Shown here: piece by piece, positions 47,289 through 59,901 of the stretch | Position numbering within the stretch: position 1 is the first letter of the stretch | Layout of the letters: every line of letters starts with the position of its first letter | From: Halichondria panicea | Lineage: Eukaryota; Porifera; Demospongiae; Suberitida; Halichondriidae | Length of the DNA: 64,000 nt | Assembly (NCBI RefSeq): GCF_963675165.1 | Contig: NC_087384.1 | Span: 6,255,182-6,319,181 of the forward strand | Direction: 5' to 3' | Notes under the pieces: generated by a model | The model's database searches: none | Told to the model about the DNA's origin: nothing | The model's input: only the letters and a program-made list of their open reading frames with translations | Position numbers and translations under genes: made by a program

Positions 47289-48350
47289 TTTACCTTTCTC
47301 TCCGGGAGGGAGGGTGTGTATTCCAATGCTGTGCTGTTGCAGTTAGTGGTGTCCTTAGCTTGTATCTCCGGGGTGAGGGGTGAGGTTCGTGTTCCAATGC
47401 TGTGGTGTTGCAGTATATAGTGGTGTCCTTGCCGGGTTCTTGGCTTGTGTTGTTGCAAGTAGTGGTGTCCTTAGCTTGTGTTGACTGCAACTTCTGGAGT
47501 AACTCATTCACACTGACCACTGGTAATAGAGTTGGGTCTTTTATAGTCAGCTTGAGTGTGATTATATAACTTCCTGCCTGGCTGATTATCTTAGGGGGGA
47601 TATTTTCTATTTTGGGTTTGTGTACATTGTATATGTATTTGAATTAGGTCACTGTCAGATATGTGGTAGATAGTAACAAACTTTACCACATGAACACAGT
47701 GGTGCCAACCTAGTGTAATTTGGTGAATCCCTAGTTGCACATTAGCTTTTGGTATTGAAGCTTCTAAGGTTTTGACAAGTAAGTCAATTAGTCTTCAATA
47801 CCAAAACCGAGTGTTGCTATTCTACTTAGTAGTTAACTCTGCACTAGAACGCTAGCTATTGGTAGCTGCAAGAGTGAGAAGAGAGCTGCAAGGCTCTGCT
47901 GATGGCAGCCATTAATTTAGACTTGAAGTTTGGCATCAATCGTTTTTAACAACAATCATGGTCGATCATCACACACTCTTTGAGTTTGCATGCAGCATGC
48001 AAATTAACTCAAATTAAACTATTAGTAGCTTTATGTTACGTAGCTTTGGCATCTCCACCGAGCCATCAGCACCTATGGTGCTTTCATTGTTTACATGGAA
48101 TTGCCTTGAGACGTATTATTTTTAGTATCTTACACAACAATGACCCCTCTTGAGATAGCTGTAAAATGTTCTGCTCCTAGGTTGCATGCACTTACCTTTA
48201 TCGCCGGGGTAAGGGGTGAGGTGTGTGTTCCAATGCTGTGTTGTTGCAAGTAGTGGTGTCCTTGCCGGGTTCTTGGCTTGTGTTGTTGCAAGTAGTGGTG
48301 TCCTTAGCTTGTGTTGACTGCAACCTGGAGTAACTCATTTACACTGACCA
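47289..48350 (-). other. Leader cassettes upstream of S5, one carrying a MITE fragment
   Basis: Cassette cores lie at 47289-47520 (three tandem KDTT-like units in one frame) and about 48192-48345. Between them, about 47796-48085, is a truncated family 1 MITE in the orientation opposite to 1304-1878 (shared CTGCACTAGAACGCTAGC and CACCGAGCCATCAGCACC-like end). Confidence 0.45.
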
Positions 48351-48718
48351 CTGGCTAGCAACAGTTGTACTAGTAACTGTGTTTCCACTTTGTGTGGTGG
48401 TAGTTTGGTCCTCGCTTTATATTGGCTCGAGGAAAACCTTTAAGTTCTCTGTGTACCTTGTGTACGTTATCTGTGTGCTTTGTGTATCTTGATATGTGTT
48501 CTCGTGCATATGTTCTTTGAATGCCATTAAGTCGTTAGTGTTCATTAATGGGGAGAGTCTATGTTCAGTCATGGAATTGTCCAGCTAGAACTATGTCTCT
48601 ATTAAAAGTTAAAGTCAATTTATTTTCAGGTTCATAGAATGACTCGGTAATGTGGTAAACAACTACAGATCCTTGTTACCTGTAGTAAATCTGTGATCAG
48701 TGTATCACTGTATGACAC

Positions 48719-48865
48719 CAGAGGAGGTACGACATGCAGCAATTAGACTTGATTGAGCACTTTAATTACATTCCGTTCACGTTTAGGCCTAGGTTTCTTA
48801 ATGCTGAGTCAGCTAATTAAGTGGAAAATTAAGCCTAATTGCTCCTGCGTGTCGTACCTCCTCTG
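48719..48865. mobile_element. Short MITE family 3, second copy
   Basis: Same element and same GTATGACAC flanks as 22046-22186, so duplicated with the unit. Confidence 0.85.
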
Positions 48866-49490
48866 GTATGACACTGTATCACTATGACAGTCAACAGGAG
48901 TCCATGAATACACTGCAGTCACTTACTGTATCACTATGACAGTCACCAGGAGTGCATGAACACACCTGCAGTCACTTATGTGTATGTCATAATGTTTTGT
49001 GTGTTATATTTAGGCTGCGTAGATGTGGTTGTTAGGGGATTAATGGCAGTAAACTCTTTGTAGATTAATTAAGGGGGAATTTTGAGTTATGTTCAGTCAG
49101 TAAATTTCTTTTCAGGTTTCTTGAATGACTCTGAAGAATGTACTGTCGTGTTGTGCACAACATATTCATGATGTCATTAATACAGTGTCTGTCATACAGT
49201 GTATAATCGTGTGATGTACTATTAGTGTACTGGAACTCGTACAGTGAAGCAGTGCTATTAATCACGTATCTATGCATGTCGTCAAGGCTGTAATTGGATG
49301 GGCATGTATGTGTACGAATCCTTAACCCCTGGTCAGTCATGATAAGCAGAGCCCTTGGTCCGGAGTTTGGTGGTTCTGTTGGTATCATCTTCTTTGTTGC
49401 CAACATATTTGCTTCAGCTGCCTACATCATCGGTGAGTGTCTCATCCTAATTAAGCCGTTATGTAATTACCCCAGGTTTGGTTTTGTTTA

Positions 49491-49579
49491 CATATCTTCC
49501 CACAAGGTTTACATCCTCTGAAATAGTACAGCCAACTAATTAGCTATTTCAGAGGATGTAAACCTTGTGGGAAGATATG
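49491..49579. repeat. 36-bp inverted duplication of E4-intron sequence
   Basis: The right arm 49544-49579 is the exact complement of 49491-49526; the parent sequence without the inverted copy is at 22,935 and 32,366. A local snap-back copying event fits. Confidence 0.88.
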
Positions 49580-50154
49580 CTCTTCTCCTTCATGTGATTA
49601 ACTACTGTTTGCATACCTGTACATCCTGATTCTACAGACTGTGTTTTACGGTATCTTAAATACAACACTATAACCATGAGTAGATGAATACAACACTGTC
49701 TGATTTTTAGTTTATTTTACAGCCCCAGCTGTCTTAAAGGGTAGCATTTGTGATAATAATGTTTGCTGAAGCTACGTTTATCATATTCATATTCTGTGTG
49801 TATATCATGTTAGTACATGTATATGCTTGCATTCTGTATGTGATGCTGCTGTGCTTGTGTTTTTCTCATTAAAAAACCATCCCATAAACCTGAAAACTGT
49901 ATTTAGGAACTGTTGGGAATAGTAGCTGCATATCCTGTAAACAAATGCCAGTTTCCTGGGCTAGTTCCTACACTATCCTGATATACATGTAGCACCAACC
50001 ACTAGAGTAGGCCCAGGTGGTATACACTGGTGGTGATTCTGGTGAGCATTAGCTGGCAGGATGTGATTAGAGATTGTTCACCTACTATAGTTGCAGTACT
50101 GTGTTTCATGGTTTGTTTACATGATTGTATGCACTACTAACCCTAACCCCTCTA

Positions 50155-50155
<1 letters not shown>

Positions 50156-50215
<60 letters not shown>
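50156..50215. repeat. (CA)n microsatellite
   Basis: A long pure CA run followed by poly-C, in the recurrent spacer before unit 4. It is shorter in unit 1 (26677-26701) and longer in unit 5 (58363-58474). Confidence 0.95.
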
Positions 50216-50217
<2 letters not shown>

Positions 50218-50337
50218 CTGTATACCCCCCCCCCCACACACACACACTGTATACCCCCCCACACCACACACAGTCTAACGTACTATACTATTGACTACAG
50301 TAATCAAGGCTCTGGAGTCTTGCAATTGTTCTGTTAG

Positions 50338-51100
50338 CTCGTGAAGACATGTGTTTGAAGGAGACCCACTTTGATGTCAAGGTGCCCAGTCCAGGGAAGC
50401 TCAAGGTACAGTCTGTCCTACGTATGTGCTTGTGTTGACTCGTGTCCTTTTCTTTGTGCAGTATTGTCCACCACATGCCAGAGCACAAGACTGGCACCAT
50501 CACATTCCAGAAAGGGTGAGTCAAATAGAACACCTGCTCAACTACAGCTTTTGCGTCAACACATGCACGGCCTGGCCATTGTCACAGTATATTACTGCAT
50601 GTGTGGGGGGAGGGGAGGTCATTACATGTACCTCGCAATTTTGATGGCTTTTGCTCAATATTATATATAGGTGTGTGTGTACGTACATTGCCTTGGTATG
50701 CTACAGAAGCCTGTTAGTTAGTCAGCTGTTAGTCAGCTGCTTACAAGTTAGTACGTATCATACACTGGTATATAGTTATCAATAGTTATCTATTACCCTC
50801 TCGCAATTTTGATGGCATTTGCTCATGTGCTTTTCATAAATAAAAAAACAGTTATCATTGGAATCAATACGTGTATATATCTATTTGCAGAGACTTTGAA
50901 TTTGCTGGTAAAGGGAAGACAGGAAACATGGAAGTGGTAAGTGCTTATAATTAGAAGACATAGATTTTTTTTAGACTAGTATGATGTAATGGCCGCACTC
51001 TATCACTTGCTGTTGATGGTATTACTTGTGTCTGAACTGATTGTTGATTGTCTCCATGCAGATCTCCCCCACACTGTCCTCACCTTCACCAAGCCGGTGA
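50338..51100 (+). pseudogene. Myosin-tail module, unit 4 (middle TH1 exons deleted)
   Basis: Exons 14 (50338-50405), 17 (50462-50515), 18 (50891-50936) and 19 (51062-51100). Exons 15 and 16 are deleted at the same place as in unit 1, so both descend from one deleted ancestor. Confidence 0.85.
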
Positions 51101-51347
51101 CATTTAGAGAACACAATCTTCATAGTGCGTATAGAGGACTCGTGTTAATTAATTTGTTGTCAATGATTAATTTTGTGTGTTTAGTTTTCATTTTCATAAT
51201 TTATAGCTAGTTTAGCTATATAGTAATACATGAAAGATTTTTTATAACTACCATTCTTGTAAAAATTATTTGTATGAATAAGATTGTTATTTAGTCGAGG
51301 GCGCTGTGTGATTGAAGTAAAACCCTCTGCTCTGGCCTTGTCCATGG

Positions 51348-52127
51348 TAGCCTCGTTCCCAGGCCTTACTTTTTCTTGCTGTTGTCACTGTTCATCCATA
51401 AATCATAAGAAAGACATAGTGAGGCAGCAAAGAAAGAAATGGGCGTACAGTTAAGAAAAAGTAAGGCCTGGTTTGGGAAATCGCGTGATCCACAAGGATT
51501 TTTATGAACGTGGGCGATATGTAGCCCACAATCGTGACGTAAGGTATTCTCCCACGCGTTCAGAGTTTTAATAAGACTGTACTGAGACAACCACCAAGCT
51601 GTGCTGCAAGTCAGATCAGAGAACCAGCGTGGCCAGCTCTGGTGGCAGTAGCTACCTGCTATATGATAATGATGACTAAGTTATTCTTGATCTATACTAT
51701 AGACTATAGCATGTAGAAAGACACAATGATAGTCTGATAGAATCTGAACACACAATTGCAAATTCAATCTAGACTAGTTACTAGTAGATCATCTAGCTAA
51801 GCCTAAGGTATAGCTAGCTATAGTGCTTGCAAACTTCCAGTTCCAAGTCCATGTCCAGCTTGCTGCTTTATTAGTCATAGATTTCTGTGTGGGCAGTCCA
51901 ACATCTCTAGCTCAGCATGCCCACGATCATTTTCACCCTTCTACCACCCTTCTACCCTCACGCGACTTCCCGATACAGGCTCTCCTTTTTCTTAACTCTA
52001 CGTCTATTTCTTTCTTTATTCCTCCAATTAATACCGTATTTTATCTCATTGAACAATTAATACAGTATTTTATCTTATTGAAAGATTGTGATAAAGAACA
52101 GAAAAAGGAGAGCCTGTGTAGAGGCTA
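51348..52127. mobile_element. Inverted-repeat transposon, family 4, second copy
   Basis: Ends TAGCCTCG / AGAGGCTA flanked by the 8-bp direct repeat GTCCATGG (51340-51347 and 52128-52135). The empty site is at about 27,828 in unit 1. The 780-bp interior has no transposase frame. An 8-bp duplication points to hAT-like mobilisation (inference). Confidence 0.9.
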
Positions 52128-53504
52128 GTCCATGGAAGCTTTCACTATTGTGTCTGGCTGGAGGTATGGCGTCAAGTCCACCCCGTACGTAGCTCTGATC
52201 ATGACGGCTCAGTGAACATGCAGTGAGAGTGTCTCTGTCTTAGCTGAAGCGTCGCCGCCCATATCAATGATTGATATGATATAGAGAGGGGGAGCCATTG
52301 CTCTCCAAGCGGATAACTGACAAGAATCAAGGTGAGTGAGTAATTAATAAAAATTCATGTTTGTAGACTTTTGTACAAGTACAAGAGCTTAGTACTGTTC
52401 CTAGCTGATATGATACAAGGGAGGCAATATTTGTACGTGCCTCATAAAATACTATTTAAAGCTGTACCATTATCAATAAGCCAACTGTTTGGTTTTTGTA
52501 CCTCACATAATGTTGCATACTTGTGTATGTGTGTTGTGCTATCCAGCACATTATTTTTGTAGCCTGACAATGAGATTTCACTATCAGATCTAACCAACTT
52601 TGCCTGAGGGGTGATTGTTTTTAGAGATAATTAAAATTAATGAGCTTCCAATTTTCAAAAAAGAAAAGTTTCGTTCTGTCACACTTACGTGTAGAAAGTT
52701 AGTTTGTTTCGATGATTGACCGCTTGGCAATTATTTTATTTCCCCTCTCTCTCTTGCAGCCACTGAGCGGAAGCTAGGTATGATCTTTGGGGTGACCATT
52801 CCGTGCTGTCTTTCCGTCTTCTCTGTCATCATCTTCCTGAGGCTTGGCTTTGTCTTGGGACAGGTGAGCAAGTGTGTGTGAGTGTCTGGTTTGAGGCTGG
52901 TAGGAAACCTTGGGTACAGTACATGGAAGTCAAGTATGACTCTGTATTGACTATGCATAGGTGTCCTTGAATACAGGAATGAATGTAGCTTAAAAATATA
53001 TCTGTACAGCTTTTCTTGAATGCCAGAATGTAGCTTAGTATAGATTTAGTAGAAGTATAAATTGAGAGGCAATTATTGACCCCCTTCCCCCCCTGTCCAG
53101 GCTGGCTTCTGGGAGACTATGGCGATGCTGGTCCTAGGCTACCTGGTGGTCATGCTCACCGTGCTCTCCATCTCTGCCATAGCAACCAGTGCCATCGTTG
53201 AGGGTGGAGGAGTTTACTGTATCCTAACACTGTTACAGTAGCTACGTAGTCAGAACACCTGCCTACATGTACCGATATGTGGTTTTCTTTTTGGCTATCT
53301 TGTGGTATGTGATTTTCTCGAGGTTTTCTTAGAAGTCTCGTATCTGTTTCCCTTTTAGTATGTACTGTGTTTTATAGAGTACTCCTTCATTTTAACAATC
53401 GAATCTAAATGTACCCCTCATTGCAAACATAACTTAATGAACACGGTAATAACATCGTGATACTTATTGTGCTTATACGTGCGCCAAATAAATTTTTAAA
53501 GTGC

Positions 53505-54158
53505 TTAACAACTATGTGCTCTTCTATATTGCCTAGGGTTATTTTGCAGTACATTATTATTGTCTGTATGACATAGTATTACTGGGGAGATAGTCACCAG
53601 TCCCACGATATGAATGATGCCATTGTTCGTCTTCACTGGCGTTGCCTCTGGAGTCACCATCTCAGCAGGATGACCTCCCTCACGCAACTCTTGTCTCCCT
53701 AGTGGGAACAGAGCTGTCGGACGTCTTCTTGGGACCTGTGATCTTTCTTGCAGAGAGCGTTCTCGAATGCTGTTTTCTCTGCTTATATTTCTTGTAACAG
53801 AAGCAGCAGTTGCTGAAACTGAGCTGGTTGACGAAGAACTACTGTGTGAAGTTTGTGAAGACATCGTGTGTGGTAGCTGCAAACAAACTGCTGTGCCCTC
53901 GGTGCCACTGTCGTCTTCGTCAATGGAGTCAGATGATTTAAATCTCTTACGATGTGGAGTGTAACTGTTAGACTCTGTGGACTGCTCCCTCGTTAATGAA
54001 GGCACTATGATGGTGACGTCTTGTGTGGATCCATCTTCTGCTTCTTTGGATGGCTCTGGCTCTGGCTCTAGCTCTATCAGTGGTTGTGTCAAGGTCGTGT
54101 CCATTATTCCAGGGTGATCGTTACTGCACACAAAATGCTTTAAGGTACGTGAATTCAT
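53505..54158 (-). CDS. Serine-rich antisense ORF, family S copy 6 (217 aa)
   Basis: ATG MNSRTLKHFVCSNDHPGIMD. It shares the S3 N-terminal half (DGSTQDVTIIVPSLTREQST) and the S4 middle (SVSATAASVTRN), consistent with gene conversion between copies. Its RERSLQERSQVPRRRPT stretch is unique. Full C-terminus. Leader cassettes lie at about 54438-54560 and 55066-55175. Confidence 0.6.
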   Translation of the reverse strand: MNSRTLKHFVCSNDHPGIMDTTLTQPLIELEPEPEPSKEAEDGSTQDVTIIVPSLTREQSTESNSYTPHRKRFKSSDSIDEDDSGTEGTAVCLQLPHTMSSQTSHSSSSSTSSVSATAASVTRNISRENSIRERSLQERSQVPRRRPTALFPLGRQELREGGHPAEMVTPEATPVKTNNGIIHIVGLVTISPVILCHTDNNNVLQNNPRQYRRAHSC

Positions 54159-54989
54159 TTAGCGATCTGTGAATAGATAAATAGTAGCAGTTGACATGTA
54201 GTTTACTTGTTCATGTTGTTAGAAACCTATACCTCTAGTTACTACAGTTTGCTCCTAGTAATAATACAGTTGAGTGTTAAGTGTGACCACCCTGTAGTAG
54301 TATCTATTTTTATTTGATGCTTGCAAATGTTAGGCCGCCGTATTTTAATTTGCAGCAAACATACATTTAATACACTATCTTTGATAGCTGTACATGTCTG
54401 CTCCCATGCTGCATTATGAGCTCCTATGCTGCATGCACTTACCTTTCTCTGGGGAGTGAGGTGTGAGGTTCGTGTTCCAATGTGTTGTTGCAGTATAATT
54501 ATAGTGATGTTCTTAGCTTGTGTGTTGACTGCAACCTGGAGAGTATGTAACTCATTTACACTGACCACTGGCTAGCAACCGTTGTAGCTTTTATACCACC
54601 CGGATTATTGCACTTCCTGTCCACCGTTGTAAGGGGATATTTTGTTTACTAAGGGATACGTTTCTATTTTTGGTTGTGGTTATGAATTAGGTCATGGTCA
54701 GATTGCGTGGGTAGATAGTAATAAATATAGTAACAAACATAGTATGAATATGGTTGTGCTAAGAATTTAGCTATTCCACAGCAATGATATTGAGTATCCC
54801 TAGTTGTATTGCTTCTGATATTGAAGCTGCTAGGTGCACTTCAGTAGCCTCAATCAAGTCAATGTTAGACAAGTATATGTTGGCCTTCAATGTTATGGAT
54901 GCTAGCTGTTGTTTTGTTATTATTGGTGTTTACATGGAATTGCCTTGGGACGTATTATTTTTGCAATTTGCATAATATTGACCCTCTTT

Positions 54990-55055
54990 GATAGCTGTAA
55001 CACTAGATCTCTTTGATAGCTGTAACACTAGATCTCTTTGATAGCTGTAATACTA
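54990..55055. repeat. ~25-bp tandem repeat
   Basis: Three copies of CTCTTTGATAGCTGTAA plus ACTAGAT-type spacer, just upstream (minus-strand 3' side) of an S leader cassette. Confidence 0.85.
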
Positions 55056-55175
55056 GGTTGCATGGCTTACCTCTATTTCTGGGGTGAGGTTCGTGTTCCA
55101 ATGCTGTGTTGTTGCAGTATATACATGTAGTGAGTGTCCTTAGCTTGTGTTGACTGCAACCTGGAGTAACTCATT

Positions 55176-57074
55176 TACACTGACCACTGGCTAGCAACAG
55201 TTGTACTAGTAACTGTGTTTCCACTTTGTGTGGCCTGTAGTTTTGGTCCTGGCTTTATATTGGCTTGAGGAAACCCTTGAGGGTCTTTGTGTTATTTTTA
55301 GGTCATTGAATGACATTAAGTCATAAGGTGTAGTTGTCATGGTTTGTTAAGGGGATTATGGCCGGCTGTGAGTTCTTTGTAGGATTAATGAATGTAATTA
55401 AAGGGGGAATTTGAGTTATTCAGTCATAATGTTCTAGCTGGAACTATGTGCTGTTAAAAGTTAAAGTCAATTTCTTTTCAGGTTGTATATTATCCGCACT
55501 CTAGAATGACTCAGTAGACACTATTGAACGCATACCTTGGTGGACGTTTAGATCCAGATCCCTGTAATTAAAGTTTTCCGAGCAACTGACAAGAACTACA
55601 TGTGTGCATATAATAACATGTCTCAGAAAATCGTCCAGAACACAAACACACATAGCTATGTACAAGTGTTTATATCACTGGGGTCCTCGTGAGTGTGGTG
55701 GACAAGAGTCTCTCTACTGGCCGAGACATGCAAGTCACTGGAGAAGGACAATGTGAGATATACGTGTATGACTCCGTATACTGTAGCTCCTAGGCTAAAT
55801 GGATTCTTATTTGGAATATAGGCTAAACAAGGGGTTTCTTTAATTTTGCCCAAGTGGGTGAAAATTTGGCAAGGTGTAAGTAAATAGCGCCCATGGGAAG
55901 CTAAGCTGGATGACTCACTTGAAGTATTATGATCATAATTATAATTGACTAGCCACAGATTGTTTTAAATATAATATTATTTGGTGGCAATAAAATCCAA
56001 AACACCAGATTCCCTGGTTGGTCTCGTAGTGTTCTGTGGCTTCTCTCGTTCGTCCCGAGTCTTTGAGAAATTTGCATAGTTGAAATGAACCTTTGCATTG
56101 TGTGGAATGGTATGGAGACCTGACCTACATTGGAATGAAAAATCAGGCTGATGCATAATATAATATCATAATTTATGATACACCCCTCCCCCCATTATGC
56201 CCTCCCCCCCCATTATGCCCTCCCCCCCATTATGCCCTCCCCCCCCATTATGCCCTCCCCCCCATTATGCCCTCCCCCCCATTATGCCCTCCCCCCCTAG
56301 ATACTAAGTATTCATTCTGCTATTGCACATAATTATGTTGCTTCAAGGCAGACGTTGAACACTGACTATACCCTGTATTATGGACATGCACTGATCATCT
56401 CCTGTATGTACTATTATTTTTGTCAGAACACTGTGTACATGACATTATTCATACGCTATGAAACTACTAACAGAACATTTCAAGCGGGTGAAAAGTAATC
56501 CGCTAACCTGCACTGAAATTAACTTGTATTTGTTTACTGTCCCACTAGTCGACACTTGAGCAACATCTTGTGGTGTTGCAACTGCAGATCCTGTAATAAA
56601 TTCTTGATCAGTGTCTGTAATTATGACACTGTATGACACTATATGACAGTTACTATGATATGTTGTGTGTGTTATATTTAGGCTGTGTAGATGTGGTTGT
56701 TAGGGATGTGGTTGTTTAGGGGATTAATGGCAGCCAACTCTTTGTAGATTAATGAGGGGGAATTTTGGTATAATTGTGTTCAGTGGTGGACGTTTCCAAA
56801 TTGGAACTATGTTGATTATGGGTTCTATTTAAGTTAAAGTCAATTTCTTTTCAAGTTGACTACTATCCCTGAAACCATCGCCGGGCAAACAACAACTCGA
56901 GATCCTGTCCTGTTCTGTAGTAAATATTATTGATCAGTGTAATTATGACACTGTATGACACTGTATGACAGTTACTATGTGTATTAATGACATCATTATA
57001 ATGAATAATTATGTTGTGCCCAACACGACAGCTAGTATGTGTATGCATGTGTTTGAATCCTTAACCCTAATCAG
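55176..57074. other. Unit 4 intron before E4
   Basis: About 1.9 kb without supported exons. 55,500-55,760 is the forward version of the sequence duplicated in inverted orientation at 35.8-37.0 kb. Confidence 0.4.
56178..56300. repeat. C-rich 17-18-bp tandem repeat
   Basis: About seven copies of CCCATTATGCCCTCCCCC. The G-rich complement has runs of six or seven G at regular spacing, which could form G-quadruplexes. Confidence 0.92.
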
Positions 57075-57765
57075 TCATGATAAGCAGAGCACTTGGTCTG
57101 GAGTTTGGTGGTTCTGTTGGTATCATCTTCTTCGTTGCTAACATATTTGCCTCAGCTGCCTACATCATCGGTGAGTGTGTGTGGTGTTCTCATCCTGTTG
57201 TGTAATTACCCCAGTTCAAATGTATGTACCAGGTTTGGTTTTGTTTATGTATCTTCCCACACGGCTTACATCCTCTGAAATAGCACAGCCAATTTGAGCA
57301 GCTAATGGGTTCAAAGCTATTCTCCTCATGTGATTAACTACTGTTTGTATGCCTGCATATACATCCTTAATCATATCATTTGAAGGAGCATCTCTAGGCT
57401 TCTACCTGTGTTTACCGTTCGCTTATAAGTACAAAACTATGTGTGTGTGTGTACAGCATAGTTCCTTCATCTTTCTACAGACTGTGTTTACAGGGTTCCC
57501 TTGAAGGACACAACTACACAGTACAGCCTTGTTGTATTCTAATTTGGTGCTACGGTTGTTTTGGTGGATTTCGGATAGTCATACTTATACATTGTAATCA
57601 TGCCATGTGATAGAGCTCTCTAAAGAGCTGCAAAACCGATATTTTTATATATTTCGTTTTAAGTTTTATGGCCTTCTATAATTGATACACGTACATGTAG
57701 TTGCTGTCAGTTGGATGTATGCATAATAGCGTGTATATTATTGTTATTATTATCCGTGCCCTCAG

Positions 57766-57837
57766 GTGTGGTATGGGAATGAGACTCTGTTAAACTACAC
57801 CAGCTGGAGTTGGAACACCTTCCTCAACAACCTAGGA
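57766..57837 (+). pseudogene. SLC12A9-like extracellular-loop exon (copy 2)
   Basis: Same 72-nt phase-0 exon as 37728-37799, differing by a silent change (AACAAC for AATAAC), with the same flanks. Confidence 0.55.
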
Positions 57838-57889
57838 GTGAGTCACCACTAGTAACACTCACTATAATTATTATGTATGCCGTACACTA

Positions 57890-58552
<663 letters not shown>

Positions 58553-59586
58553 CTCGTGAAGACATGTGTTTGAAGGAAACCCACTTTGATGTCAAGGTGC
58601 CCAGTCCAGGGAAGCTCAAGGTACAGTCTGTCCTACGTATGTGGAGGGTGGATGTTTTTAGCAACATTGTCTTCTTGTTTGTAGTTTTCTCTGCGAGTTG
58701 TCAAGTACGACAGACACGGATACAAGGCCAGGACAAGAGCTGTCATCATCACTGATACGGTAGATAATTCATTTTACCAAACACCCACTCACCCTCCCCA
58801 CATACACCACCTACTCCCCCTCTCTACACTCATGCACACTGCCCACACATCCACTCATCCCACACACACCACCCACCACACACACCCCTCCACAGACAGA
58901 ATAACTGCTTCTATCTTGATACCAGCAATTTCAAAGTGAAGGAGCAGTTTCCCCTCAGTGACATTTCCGCTATCTCTGTTAGCAGCCTGAGTGATGGAGT
59001 GGTGGTCATCGGACTACCCACGGAGGGACCCAATGCAAGAGGTGACCTCATTATCAAGACTGAGCAGGTGATTGAGCTTGTCACTAAACTGGCTCTGTTC
59101 GGAGGGAAACTGGATACTGTCAAAATTGTCTCCACGGGAACGTGAGTCACTGCATTTCACTGCTTATTATTTCCTAGAGAAAACAGAAAACGAAAACTCA
59201 GTTGTTAAGACGGGTCATGTGATAGCTAGGTCATACGTTACTATAGATAATACTAGCTCTGTGAACGTCTTATTAGGCTAACTAACAATGGAATGTATTA
59301 TTGTACGAAAATTTTACTCTAATAGTATAATAGCTGATCACACGCTAGCTTTCACTATCGACCCTATAGCTGCATGCACTGTGTGTGTGTACTAGTCCGC
59401 AATAATGTGTAGTCCAGTGCATGTATACTTGTGTTGACTCGTGTCCTTTTCTTTGTGCAGTATTGTCCACCACATATATAATATCTATCACTTACTGTTG
59501 ATGGTATTACTTGTGTCTGAACTGATTGTTTGATTGTCTCCATGCAGATCTCCCCCACACTGTCCTCACCTTCACCAAGCCGGTGA
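58553..59586 (+). pseudogene. Myosin-tail module, unit 5
   Basis: Exons 14 (58553-58620), 15 (58685-58759), 16 (58900-59141) and 19 (59548-59586). Exon 17 starts at 59461 and, after the same CACATATATAATATC lesion as unit 3, runs directly into intron 18 sequence, so exon 18 is lost. Exons 14-16 match unit 3 almost exactly, indicating a recent copy or conversion. Confidence 0.83.
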
Positions 59587-59901
59587 CATTTAGAGAACAC
59601 AATCTTCATAGTGCGTATAGAGGACTCGTGTTAATTAATTTGTTGTCAATAATTAATTTTGTGTGTTTAGTTTTTCATTTTTCATAATTTAATAGTATAG
59701 CTATAGCTAGTCTATAGCTAGTATATATAATTATGAAATATTTTTTTATATCTACCCTTTGTAAAATAAAAACTAATGATAATTAGTCGAGGGCGTTGTG
59801 TGATTGCTAACTAAAATGCAGTATCAGCAAAAATTAATTAATACCAGGATCTAGGAGTGCACTCCTGGCTCTAGGTATGGAAAGACAAGGTACTAGGTAT
59901 A

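Larger units (their letters stand above)
45412..49432 (+). pseudogene. SLC12A9-like unit 3b, exons E2-E4
   Basis: E2 45412-45515, E3 45786-45903 and E4 49337-49432 (acceptor [23 protein letters not shown]) are all open and in phase. E1 and E5 are absent. E4 is followed by the loop-intron sequence and an abrupt join (about 49,750) to the recurrent spacer. Confidence 0.75.
52162..57170 (+). pseudogene. SLC12A9-like unit 4, exons E1-E4
   Basis: E1 (to 52331) has the same ATG-then-TAG defect as unit 1. E2 52760-52863, E3 53101-53218 (SAIVEGGGVY) and E4 57075-57170 are open with good splice sites. No E5. The 54,570-57,070 intron holds S leaders, short repeats and unassigned AT-rich DNA. Confidence 0.75.
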
